Source of the DNA: Shouchella miscanthi
GTDB lineage: Bacteria; Bacillota; Bacilli; Bacillales; Bacillaceae_D
DNA length: 64,000 nt
Direction: 5' to 3'
NCBI RefSeq assembly: GCF_007725405.1
Contig: NZ_CP042163.1
Span: 4,186,609 to 4,250,608, forward strand
The first letter of the stretch is position 1. Every line of letters starts with the position of its first letter. Made by a program: the position numbers and the translations under genes. Of this stretch, positions 19,208 through 27,949 are shown in pieces. The notes under the pieces were generated by a model that saw only the letters and a list, made by a program, of their open reading frames with translations, was not told the DNA's origin and made no database searches.

Positions 19208-21319
19208 TTGAACTGTTTAAAAGGTTTTTTGAAAACGATTTCATTATGCTTTATCTTTTTCTTACTTCTTTCTTTACCTACTGTTGCGGAGGCTGACGTA
19301 ACAAACAAAGTCAATTACTCAAAAGATGTAATTTACCAGATTGTTACCGATCGATTCTCTGACGGGAATCCTGGCAACAACCCTTCAGGCGCTATCTATA
19401 GTCAGAACTGTATAGATCTCCATAAGTATTGTGGTGGGGACTGGCAAGGGATTATAGACAAAATCAATGACGGTTACTTAACTGATTTAGGCATTACGGC
19501 ACTATGGATCTCTCAGCCGGTCGAAAATGTTTACGCCTTACACCCAAGCGGCTATACCTCCTACCATGGATATTGGGCTCGAGATTACAAAAAGACAAAC
19601 CCTTACTATGGGAATTTCGATGACTTTGATCGTTTAATGAGTACCGCACATAACAATGGGATAAAGGTAATCATGGATTTCACGCCAAATCATTCATCAC
19701 CTGCACTTGAAACAAACCCTAACTATGTTGAAAATGGTGCGATATATGATAATGGCGCATTATTAGGCAACTATTCAAATGATCAACAAAACCTCTTTCA
19801 CCACAATGGCGGAACAGATTTCTCTTCATATGAAGATAGCATCTACAGAAACTTATATGATTTGGCAGACTATGATTTAAACAACACAGTCATGGATCAG
19901 TATTTAAAGGAGTCGATTAAGTTCTGGTTAGATAAAGGGATTGATGGTATTCGAGTGGATGCCGTTAAGCATATGTCAGAAGGGTGGCAAACCTCTTTAA
20001 TGAGCGAAATCTACTCGCATAAACCTGTTTTCACATTTGGAGAATGGTTTTTAGGATCAGGTGAAGTTGATCCCCAAAACCACCACTTCGCCAATGAAAG
20101 TGGTATGAGCTTATTGGATTTCCAATTTGGTCAAACCATTCGTAACGTCTTAAAAGATCGCACAAGCAACTGGTATGATTTTCATGACATGATAAAAAGT
20201 ACTGAAAAAGAGTATAACGAAGTCATTGATCAAGTAACCTTTATTGATAATCACGACATGAGTCGTTTTTCGGTAGGATCATCTTCAAACCGTCAGACAG
20301 ATATGGCGCTTGCTGTCTTGCTTACTTCCCGTGGTGTACCGACGATTTACTACGGCACAGAGCAGTATGTAACAGGTGGCAACGACCCTGAAAATCGCAA
20401 ACCATTGAAAACATTTGATCGGTCTACCAACTCCTATCAAATCATCAGTAAACTTGCTTCACTACGCCAAACAAATTCCGCCTTAGGCTATGGCACTACA
20501 ACTGAACGTTGGCTGAACGAAGACATTTATATTTATGAAAGAAAGTTTGGCAATAGTATTGTATTAACTGCTGTCAATAGCAGTAATAGCAACCAGACGA
20601 TCACTAATTTAAACACCTCTTTACCTCAAGGGAACTATACAGATGAACTACAGCAACGTTTAGATGGAAACACGATTACTGTTAACGCCAATGGCGCCGT
20701 AAATTCCTTTCCATTACGAGCAAATAGCGTAGCGGTTTGGCAAGTAAGCAACCCCTCTATGTCTCCTCTAATCGGCCAAGTGGGTCCTATGATGGGTAAG
20801 GCCGGGAATACCATAACAGTAAGCGGTGAAGGATTTGGTGATGAGAGAGGAAGCGTTCTCTTTGATTCAACCTCTTCTGAAATTATTTCTTGGTCAAATA
20901 CAGAAATAAGCGTAAAGGTGCCTAATGTAGCAGGCGGTTATTATGATCTATCCGTCGTAACTGCAGCAAACATAAAAAGCCCTACTTACAAAGAGTTTGA
21001 AGTATTGTCAGGCAATCAAGTCAGTGTCCGCTTTGGTGTTAACAATGCCACAACGAGCCCAGGAACCAATTTATATATCGTTGGGAATGTGAGCGAGCTG
21101 GGGAATTGGGATGCTGATAAAGCAATTGGACCTATGTTTAACCAAGTGATGTACCAATACCCAACGTGGTACTATGATATCAGCGTTCCTGCCGGAAAAA
21201 ACCTTGAATACAAATACATTAAAAAAGATCAGAACGGTAACGTTGTCTGGCAAAGTGGCAATAATCGAACCTATACGTCACCTACTACCGGAACAGACAC
21301 GGTCATGATTAATTGGTAA
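19208..21319 (+). CDS. cgt: Cyclodextrin glucanotransferase (gamma-CGTase-like)
   Basis: Secreted GH13 enzyme converting starch to cyclodextrins. 703 residues: signal peptide cleaved after VAEA (about residue 29), A/B barrel with catalytic Asp251 (GIRVDAVKH), Glu279 (FTFGEWF) and Asp350 (FIDNHD), central Tyr in NLYDLAD, C domain, a TIG/IPT D domain ([16 protein letters not shown]) and a C-terminal CBM20 starch-binding domain ([17 protein letters not shown]). The start is TTG at 19208 with AGGAGG seven bases before; the longer frame begins inside a terminator. The stretch between VENVY and YHGYW is a few residues shorter than in common alpha/beta-CGTases, as I recall for gamma-CGTases of alkaliphiles. 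Likely controlled through the upstream LacI-type operator. Confidence 0.93.
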   Translation: MNCLKGFLKTISLCFIFFLLLSLPTVAEADVTNKVNYSKDVIYQIVTDRFSDGNPGNNPSGAIYSQNCIDLHKYCGGDWQGIIDKINDGYLTDLGITALWISQPVENVYALHPSGYTSYHGYWARDYKKTNPYYGNFDDFDRLMSTAHNNGIKVIMDFTPNHSSPALETNPNYVENGAIYDNGALLGNYSNDQQNLFHHNGGTDFSSYEDSIYRNLYDLADYDLNNTVMDQYLKESIKFWLDKGIDGIRVDAVKHMSEGWQTSLMSEIYSHKPVFTFGEWFLGSGEVDPQNHHFANESGMSLLDFQFGQTIRNVLKDRTSNWYDFHDMIKSTEKEYNEVIDQVTFIDNHDMSRFSVGSSSNRQTDMALAVLLTSRGVPTIYYGTEQYVTGGNDPENRKPLKTFDRSTNSYQIISKLASLRQTNSALGYGTTTERWLNEDIYIYERKFGNSIVLTAVNSSNSNQTITNLNTSLPQGNYTDELQQRLDGNTITVNANGAVNSFPLRANSVAVWQVSNPSMSPLIGQVGPMMGKAGNTITVSGEGFGDERGSVLFDSTSSEIISWSNTEISVKVPNVAGGYYDLSVVTAANIKSPTYKEFEVLSGNQVSVRFGVNNATTSPGTNLYIVGNVSELGNWDADKAIGPMFNQVMYQYPTWYYDISVPAGKNLEYKYIKKDQNGNVVWQSGNNRTYTSPTTGTDTVMINW

Positions 21320-21333
21320 CGAAAGAGTAGATA

Positions 21334-21366
21334 CAACCCCATTTTCAATTGTAGAAAATGGGGTTG
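21334..21366 (+). terminator. Terminator after the CGTase gene
   Basis: Perfect 13-base stem (CAACCCCATTTTC with its complement) and 7-base loop; the following T content is low. Confidence 0.7.
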
Positions 21367-21432
21367 ATTGATAGAGAAAATCCTATAATACTTTCCTTTC
21401 TAATCAAACCATTTTATTGAGTTGCGTAGATG

Positions 21433-21461
21433 TTGATAAAAAGTTCATTTAAAGATATTAT
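21433..21461 (+). promoter_or_regulatory. Promoter of the DinB-family gene
   Basis: -35 TTGATA and -10 TATTAT with 17-base spacing, 40 bases upstream of the start. Confidence 0.65.
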
Positions 21462-21501
21462 AGATATATATAGTCTGTAAATTACGAATTAAGGAGGAGC
21501 A

Positions 21502-21999
21502 ATGAATAATTATAAGGTTCAATATGATCTGGTCCGTCGTTCAAGAGATTTATTATTTACCTATTGTGAATCAATGAAACCAAGCGATTACCTTAAAAAA
21601 GTTGAAAGACTAGGGGAGCATTCTATACCGAGTCTACATTGTCATGTCTCCGACGCTTATCGAATTTGGATTGGCAAACGTGCTTTAGGAAAATCAGTGG
21701 AAAAAACCCCGCCTCAAAAGATTACATCTGTTGAACAGATGCGTAAAGTCTTTCATAAGACAGATGAAATCGTTTATGAATTTCTTGAGAACTTTACAGC
21801 TGATTGGAATCAAGCGAGTCAAGATACGTGGAATAGTAATAGTGCAGAGCTCACCGAATTATGGTTGTTTACACATACTGTCACTCATGAATTTCATCAC
21901 AGAGGACAAATCGTTAAGATAGGTCAACAGCTTGGCTATAAGCCACCAAAGCTCATTTTGCCGAAACCAATTAAGAAGGAAAATTGGAATTTAGAATGA
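21502..21999 (+). CDS. DinB-family putative metal-dependent hydrolase
   Basis: 165-residue four-helix-bundle protein. The DinB/YfiT pattern of three metal-binding His is visible: one in PSLHCHVSDAYRIW near residue 47 and two in HTVTHEFHHRGQI near 126-135. Family members include bacillithiol S-transferases and poorly understood damage-induced proteins; the specific function cannot be told. Good ribosome site (AAGGAGG) and own promoter; a terminator follows at 22080. Confidence 0.87.
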   Translation: MNNYKVQYDLVRRSRDLLFTYCESMKPSDYLKKVERLGEHSIPSLHCHVSDAYRIWIGKRALGKSVEKTPPQKITSVEQMRKVFHKTDEIVYEFLENFTADWNQASQDTWNSNSAELTELWLFTHTVTHEFHHRGQIVKIGQQLGYKPPKLILPKPIKKENWNLE

Positions 22000-22079
22000 A
22001 AATAATATTACGTTACAATGATATTAAAAACAACAGGATATAAGTTAAATTTTGTTGTTTCAGTTTGCAATAGAAAAAC

Positions 22080-22106
22080 AAAAAAGGCTGAAATTCAACC
22101 TTTTTT
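22080..22106 (+). terminator. Terminator after the DinB gene
   Basis: AAAAAAGG...CCTTTTTT hairpin with one internal mismatch, A/T runs on both sides, so it may work for both strands. Confidence 0.7.
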
Positions 22107-22181
22107 GAATGTATTATCCTAAACATTAAGTTACTAAGACTTTATATTTTTTTAAGACTTCGATTTTCAAATGGCATAAAC

Positions 22182-23042
22182 CTAATCCATTTTAATTAAT
22201 AAATCATTTTTAATAAATTGATAATAACTTAAATCTATAACTTGTAAAACTCTACCCAGCGAATTTAAATAAATATTAAAATTTTCTTTATCTAGAAAAC
22301 TAATCCTTAAATAAAGACTTCGTATAAGAGATTTTATATTAGATTTTATAGTATACTGTTTTTCATAATCTAAGCTAGCATCTACTTCGCTTAAATCATT
22401 TAACCACGCATCAAAATCTTCAATCTTTAGTCGGTTCTTGAAAATTATCTTCACCAAAACATTGACTATTCTTTCATCTTCTTCGTCTTTTAAAATATAT
22501 TCGTGTGTAGAAAATTTTATTGAAATAACATTCAAAACCTTTATCCGATCTTCTCTATTTAGATGATCGATCAACTGGTATAAGGTATCGGCAGTATGAG
22601 CAATACTATGTGCCCACCCCTTTCCACTGACGTGACCTCTGAGATCTATTTCTTTAGTCATATAATCAACAGTCTTATTAATGATAGCTCTCACTTCTTC
22701 CGTGGAGAATATACTTTTCTTGTTATGTATATACATTATAGGGGCTAATAAAAGAACTGAAAATGACCTTTTAAAAATTGAATCAGTACCTTGTTCTCCA
22801 ATTCGATAAAATAAAAATTCATTACATATTAACTTTTCTTTTAGATGTTTTATCTCTCGCTCCTTGAGAAAACCCTCTATTATCCAATATGAGAGTTGAG
22901 TATAAATAAGGTCATCTCTTAATTCACTATCTGTTGTACCTAATTGTTTTAATGACTCTTCTACCGTCTGTTGTAAATTTGTGTCTACATGTGGTTTAAA
23001 ATTGTTTTCTTTTAGCTTCAGTAGATTGTCTTTCAATATCAC
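22182..23042 (-). CDS. DUF2785 family protein
   Basis: 286-residue, all-helical cytosolic protein. The conserved DUF2785 signature GKGWAHSIAHTADTLYQL is at about residue 140. Function of the family is unknown; the histidines look like a metal or ligand site (inference). Start is GTG at 23042, eight bases after AAAGGAG. It overlaps the 3' end of the E1-like gene by 47 bases in another frame, so the two were probably translated together. Codon use is AT-rich like the rest of the island. Confidence 0.75.
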   Translation of the reverse strand: MILKDNLLKLKENNFKPHVDTNLQQTVEESLKQLGTTDSELRDDLIYTQLSYWIIEGFLKEREIKHLKEKLICNEFLFYRIGEQGTDSIFKRSFSVLLLAPIMYIHNKKSIFSTEEVRAIINKTVDYMTKEIDLRGHVSGKGWAHSIAHTADTLYQLIDHLNREDRIKVLNVISIKFSTHEYILKDEEDERIVNVLVKIIFKNRLKIEDFDAWLNDLSEVDASLDYEKQYTIKSNIKSLIRSLYLRISFLDKENFNIYLNSLGRVLQVIDLSYYQFIKNDLLIKMD

Positions 23043-24120
23043 GATTTAAGCTCCTTTCTTTACTGCAAAAACTACATATAGGTTCCCATTCCTCTTCCTT
23101 AATAATTTGTCCGGTAATGAAATCTATTAAAGTTCTCTTTCCTAATGATATTGGTTCGCTTGTTTTTAGTATCAACCTTAATGCTTCCATACAGATTAAG
23201 GATGCAATCATACTTATATGTGGAAGAATTGCAGCATTATTATTCTCTAATTTAGAGGTAGCCTCATGTAATTCTTTGTTTACTTCTAAATGCTTCTTGT
23301 AAAAGCATGCTTTACAAGGGCTTTCACCAGGAACTACAGTAAAATATTGACCTAAAGTTATGCCTGTTCCACCTGATATATAAGGGACACCCAACTCTTG
23401 GCATCTGTTATTTACCCATAAAATAATATCAACTGGGGGTGAATCCGCTGCACATATAACTAATTCAACATCCTTATTGATTAAATCTTTTCAATCCTCT
23501 TCACAGTTTATTTTTCTTTCATATGAATTAAAATTAATACTAGAATTGAACTCTTTTAGCCTTTCTATACCTATGTCTGTCTTTTTCTTTCCTATATTAT
23601 TTTCAGAATAAAGTATTTGCCTGTTTAGGTTCTTATGTTCAATATCATCAAAATCAACTGTTACAATATTGCCCACTCCTAACCCGGATAATTGATAGAG
23701 TACATTACTCCCGAGCCCTCCCATACCTATAACTAAAACTTTAGTCTCACATAACTTTTCTTGGAAACTAAATTTAGATTTATTCAAATTACTGAATGCA
23801 GAAAAATAATTTATGTTATTATTGTATTTTTTTCTAAGTATTTCAGATTCATTAGCAAAAGTATCTTCTCCGTTCTCTAATACTCCCATATCGTTTAAAG
23901 ATTCAATAATTTCTTGTATCTCAGTAAAACTTATTGGATAATCAATTTTCATGCAATTATATATGTTCTCTACATTATTACTCCCATCCAATAAGTCTAT
24001 CAGTTTTATAAATAAATTATTCTCATCTTCAATTTCTACTGCAAAATTTGGTTCATCCCCTATCTGAAATCCATGTGAAAATTTTATCACTGGATATATA
24101 TGTTTCAATTTCGGCTTCAT
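22996..24120 (-). pseudogene. ThiF/MoeB (E1-like) adenylyltransferase with in-frame TGA
   Basis: Residues before the stop: an N-terminal domain of about 95 residues that resembles a winged-helix/PqqD-like leader-recognition module, then the E1 core with KVLVIGMGGLGSNVLYQLSG, the DFDDIEHKNLNRQ adenylation site and GKKKTD. A single TGA at 23493-23491 follows NCEED; after it the same frame continues with KDLINKDVELVICAADSP..., through the zinc ligands CKAC and CSFC to a stop at 22996. The total would be 374 residues, a normal length for RiPP-associated E1-like enzymes (MccB/cyclodehydratase C-domain kin). Either a recent nonsense mutation or recoding. Start ATG at 24120 has GGAGGG 5 bases upstream. 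Confidence 0.8.
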
Positions 24121-24138
24121 AAAAACCCTCCATATTAA

Positions 24139-24300
24139 GTAATTATAGATACAAAAATTGGTAATGATGTAATGGAGATATTTAAACATTTAAACGATGA
24201 GGGTAGAACAATAATAGTGATTACTCATGGCGTAGATGTTGCACAATATGCTAATAGGGAATTTTTAATGAGAGATGGTCAGTTAATGGAAGCTAATTAA
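24139..24300 (+). pseudogene. C-terminal remnant of an ABC transporter ATPase
   Basis: About 50 codons open to TAA at 24300 encode IDTKIGNDVMEIFKHLNDEG, then TIIVITHGVDVAQYANRE and LMRDGQLMEAN. This is the end of a MacB/LolD-type ATP-binding subunit: D-loop neighbourhood and the switch-His segment (VITH). Walker A, signature and Walker B regions are missing, and the left end abuts the promoter region of the E1-like gene on the other strand. It is a deletion scar of an exporter gene. Confidence 0.75.
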
Positions 24301-24343
24301 TTAAATAAATCTACAATATTTTAATTAATCAAAGGAGAAAAAA

Positions 24344-24522
24344 ATGAACATTACTTGGACACCGTATTTTTTATTTTGTATATTAACACTTATGTTTATT
24401 CTTATTCAATTTGACATCATAATTAATTGGTCTGAATACTCAACTTTTAGGAAAGTTATTTTTTAATTCTAGTATTTTTGTTTATTGCTAATCTATTATT
24501 ATTTCTTCCAAGAAATAAATAA
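24344..24522 (+). pseudogene. Small two-helix membrane protein, frameshifted at a T-run
   Basis: ATG at 24344 follows AAAGGAG with good spacing. The first frame gives 40 residues (MNITWTPYFLFCILTLMFIL...) and stops at 24466. One extra T in the run at 24459-24464 would join it to a continuing hydrophobic frame (LILVFLFIANLLLFLPRNK) ending at TAA 24522, about 59 residues with two membrane helices in total. It follows the ABC ATPase remnant on the same strand, as if part of the same lost transport or immunity operon. Could also be a sequencing error. Confidence 0.5.
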
Positions 24523-24623
24523 CATAACGCACAATCATTAAAAAGTATTTCGTTTATTTAAAAGCTGTATAGTCCAGTTTATAAGAATCTAATTTATCAA
24601 CTTAATAAAAAGTCACATTATAA

Positions 24624-24705
24624 AGAGAAGAAGTCTAAAATTGGCTTCTTCTCTCCCAACCTCCCTCACTTATGATAAGGCTCACCTTGTTGGATGTAAG
24701 TGAGG
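24624..24705. terminator. Two hairpins downstream of the AAA/Toprim gene
   Basis: AGAGAAGAAG / CTTCTTCTCT (24624-24654), with TTTATAAT after it on the minus strand, and CCTCACTTA / TAAGTGAGG (24664-24705). They fill the 270-base gap between the plus-strand remnants and the minus-strand defence-like operon; at least the first looks like a terminator. Confidence 0.5.
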
Positions 24706-24792
24706 TTATATAATTAAAAATAAATTTCACAAAATGCATTTTGAAAATAACTTTTTTCTCCATTTACGTCTAGGGATATTAATTTTGTAAAA

Positions 24793-26658
24793 CTATTGTT
24801 TAAAACCCAGCTCATTTAGAATAATTGATTTTAAATTATTAACTTCAATAGTTTTCAATTTAATGCACTCTCTGACCAGCAAATGAATGAATCTATCATA
24901 TTTAATACCTTCTACAAATTGATTTACAAATTCCTTTAATATATCTCTTCCAGGTGGAAAGTCCTTCCATATAGTTTCCCAGTTTTCCATAATATAATTC
25001 TTTTTTTTATCTAGATTAACCATTATACTACTATCACCAAGTATATCATTTATTCGCTCTTTTTGAGCAACTACTCTTTCTTTGAGTCTTTCCTCTAAAT
25101 TCTCGCCCCCCACATGAAAATTGAATTTTCTTAACTCTTCGTGTAATTCAAACGCTATCCACTGGGCTATAACATCATCTCTTTGACTATCAGCAATTTC
25201 TTTTAATTTAATCTCAATCTGATTCGAATTATTAAATATATCAAGACCTAAATTCTTTATGACATTTAAAATTGCATCACCAATTAAAAAATAATTTTCA
25301 ATATGATACTTTGGGAGTATATGGATTCTTTGGTTAAGCTTTACCCTAAGTTCTTCTATTTGAGAGGTTATTAAGAAATCTTTATCTCTAATTAAATAAA
25401 AATCGGATGCTTTACTCGCCTCTGTTAATAAATCTACTACAGCATTACTTACTCTCATTAGATTATTTATACCCGTAGACTGGACAAAACTTATATGTTC
25501 TTTATAATCATCAAATAATAATTGAAAAAATTCTTTATCCGTTTTCCCCTCGACAAATATAACCTTTTCAGATATTAATTGTAAACCCACATTTGCACCT
25601 AATGACTTAAAAGTTTCAAACTTATCTTCATTACTAATAAGCCTAAACATTTGGTTTTCACCTGAATAATGAACAATTTGAAAAACATCTTTATAATTTG
25701 CAGAATCCAAAATTTCGTAAGAATGGGTTGCTAGCCAAATTTGATTATTACCCTGTAATTGCTTCAAATGTGAGGATAATAATTTTTCTAAATTAGCATT
25801 AAGGTGCAATTCCGGTTCATCATATAAAAATATATAGCTTTCTGCCTGAATCCATTTTAAATTGACGAATAACATTACTATCTCTTTCTCTCCCGAACTA
25901 AGTTCGTCTATGTCATGTATTAATTCATCGTATTCTATAGGAAAGGTTAACCCGGAAATATCTCTCTTTACACCTAAAAACTTTTTAGGTTTAATATAAG
26001 AGTTAATTATGTGAACTAACTCTTTAAGTTCATTCCCTATATCCCCACTTTCAGCTACTTTGATTAAATCATCAAAGTAAATAGCTACTAAGTAATCTTT
26101 TACCCTTTCAAACCTATTGTCATTTTCATTTCTTCTACTATATTTACTATATCTTCTCTCATCATCTTCTTCATAGTATCGTGCTAACGAGCTTAGATTT
26201 ATTTCTTGATTTGATTTCGATGCTAAATTCCTATTGGCATTAATATGGTTAATTTGGGAGAATTTATTGCCCTTTAGCAACAATTCTCCTAACTCATTGT
26301 CAAATCTGCAGTTGTTTATATTATTATAATCAAGTTTTCCGGTAACTAAATCTTTATCAGCTTTAAGAAAGGATTTCTCCTTTTCTGATAGTTGAAAAGT
26401 AATCTCAATTTCCCCCTTCTGGGTTTCATCTCCGAAGGGGGTATTTGCCATCATTAAATCGATTCTTCTTTGTATTCCATTTTTTAAATCACTTATATAA
26501 ATACGTTTTACCAGTCTTTGAAATTGCTTAATTGCATTAAATATTGTCGATTTACCCACTCCATTTGGACCTGCAATAACTACAAAATCAGGTATATCAT
26601 CCATTTCTATATATCTAATTGCATTGTAATTACGTATAATTAATTTTTTTATTTTCAT
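24793..26658 (-). CDS. ABC-type ATPase fused to Toprim/DUF4435-like domain (OLD/PARIS-like)
   Basis: 621-residue protein. Walker A GPNGVGKST (residues 30-38), signature-like DELSSGEK (251-258), Walker B YDEPELHL (279-286) and H-loop WLATHS (308-313) make an SMC/RecF-like ATPase head. Then VEGKTDKEFF (369-378) and YLIRDKDF (421-428) match the acidic motifs of Toprim/DUF4435 domains, which in OLD nucleases and PARIS AriB act as nucleases. The C-terminal 190 residues are helical and unrecognised. It is the last gene of a three-gene minus-strand operon, 20 bases after a tandem-HEPN gene. Probably the effector or sensor ATPase of an anti-phage system; DNA or RNA cleavage is inference. Confidence 0.82.
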   Translation of the reverse strand: MKIKKLIIRNYNAIRYIEMDDIPDFVVIAGPNGVGKSTIFNAIKQFQRLVKRIYISDLKNGIQRRIDLMMANTPFGDETQKGEIEITFQLSEKEKSFLKADKDLVTGKLDYNNINNCRFDNELGELLLKGNKFSQINHINANRNLASKSNQEINLSSLARYYEEDDERRYSKYSRRNENDNRFERVKDYLVAIYFDDLIKVAESGDIGNELKELVHIINSYIKPKKFLGVKRDISGLTFPIEYDELIHDIDELSSGEKEIVMLFVNLKWIQAESYIFLYDEPELHLNANLEKLLSSHLKQLQGNNQIWLATHSYEILDSANYKDVFQIVHYSGENQMFRLISNEDKFETFKSLGANVGLQLISEKVIFVEGKTDKEFFQLLFDDYKEHISFVQSTGINNLMRVSNAVVDLLTEASKASDFYLIRDKDFLITSQIEELRVKLNQRIHILPKYHIENYFLIGDAILNVIKNLGLDIFNNSNQIEIKLKEIADSQRDDVIAQWIAFELHEELRKFNFHVGGENLEERLKERVVAQKERINDILGDSSIMVNLDKKKNYIMENWETIWKDFPPGRDILKEFVNQFVEGIKYDRFIHLLVRECIKLKTIEVNNLKSIILNELGFKQ

Positions 26659-26678
26659 TATAATCCCCTATCTTAAAA

Positions 26679-27860
26679 TTAAAAAGTACTTCTCATTTCC
26701 ATTTCAATATCCTTGATATTATCTAACCAAGTACCACAACTATCAATAAAATTAAAAAGTCCTAATAAGTAATTAAAAAAGTTAGCTACATCAATCACTT
26801 CATTATTAAATTTATACTCGTTACTATATGAACAAGGGTACCTAAACATATCGCCTTGTTTATCTAGGGCATCTAGAGAAATAATATAGCTCTCTGCTAA
26901 ATCAAGTGTTTCTTCATCTTGGTGGTCTTCTTGGGCATAATGTAATAACATTGGTTTAATTGACTTCCACAAGTCTTTATACAACAAATGTGAGTTTCTT
27001 TTCCTTCTTATAATTTTCTCATCAATATTTTGATACATCTTTATATGAAGTAGTCTTTTTAGTCCTATCTCAATAGCATTTCTCATTAAAAAAACAATTG
27101 GATAAAATAATGCTTCATCTCTTGATTCTTTAAATTGTGTAAATAAAAATTCTGCAACCCTACGATATCCTGTAACTTGCTTATAAAATCCATCACTCAA
27201 AGGCGAATCCCATAAATAGCAATTATGAATGGCTGAGTTTGCTAATTTTATAAATACCGGCTCCTCTGAAAGGTTTAGTTTAATTTCATTATACCAATCC
27301 CCGTAAATTATTTTGTTTAAGGCACTATAACAATATATAAGTCGAATACTCATATAATATATGTCCAGTGACTTTTCGCCATATTGTTGCAAAAAATCAT
27401 CCTTAAAAGGATACCTAAACAGATCAGAATTTGAATCTACTACTTCTATACTTTCTAAATACTGCTCTATCCACATTTGTTCGGATTCCGTTAGCTCAAC
27501 AATCCCATATCTCTCTTTAAATATCATATACAATCCAAAAACATTGTGTTTTTCTGCAATAAATATTTTTTGTAATTCGCTCTTACTAGTTCCTTTAATG
27601 GCTAAACCAGCCTTAATTAATAATTCTATAGCTTGGCGCAACATATAAACTCCAGGAAGAAACCAGGTGTCATACTTGCTATTATTATTATGAGAACTTT
27701 CTATAACCTCTTTTAACACTATATAGCCTGCATTCATATAATTTTTTGATAAATTGGCATAGTCAACATTAGGTTTTTTAGTCCACTTTACATATATTTT
27801 CATCTCTTCGTTTAATACTGTTTTTATTTCTTTATTTTTTTTAATCCAAACAAGACTCAA
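26679..27860 (-). CDS. Tandem HEPN-like protein
   Basis: 393 residues made of two related halves. Half 1 has LRQAIELLIKAGL (74-86), KHNVFGLY (104-111) and DLFRYPF (146-152); half 2 has MRNAIEIGLKRLL (259-271), SHLLYKDLW (290-298) and DMFRYPC (337-343). This helix pattern with a His-containing HN/HLLxxLW helix resembles HEPN/MAE_28990-type domains common in toxin and defence loci. In half 2 an R-x4-H spacing (Arg286-His291) recalls the HEPN RNase motif; in half 1 the equivalent Arg is not obvious. Start is TTG at 27860, eight bases after AAAGGAG. Middle gene of the operon with DUF4062 and ATPase/Toprim genes. Confidence 0.6.
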   Translation of the reverse strand: MSLVWIKKNKEIKTVLNEEMKIYVKWTKKPNVDYANLSKNYMNAGYIVLKEVIESSHNNNSKYDTWFLPGVYMLRQAIELLIKAGLAIKGTSKSELQKIFIAEKHNVFGLYMIFKERYGIVELTESEQMWIEQYLESIEVVDSNSDLFRYPFKDDFLQQYGEKSLDIYYMSIRLIYCYSALNKIIYGDWYNEIKLNLSEEPVFIKLANSAIHNCYLWDSPLSDGFYKQVTGYRRVAEFLFTQFKESRDEALFYPIVFLMRNAIEIGLKRLLHIKMYQNIDEKIIRRKRNSHLLYKDLWKSIKPMLLHYAQEDHQDEETLDLAESYIISLDALDKQGDMFRYPCSYSNEYKFNNEVIDVANFFNYLLGLFNFIDSCGTWLDNIKDIEMEMRSTF

Positions 27861-27949
27861 TTACATTGCTCCTTTTAAGTTGGTTTCAATTAAGAACCTT
27901 ACAAAATAATCTTAGATTAATTTGAATCAATCATCCTTTTTAAGTCTTT

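Noticed and set aside
23117..23302. Plus-strand ORF opposite the E1-like gene
   Set aside because: Antisense to clear coding sequence with zinc-binding motifs.
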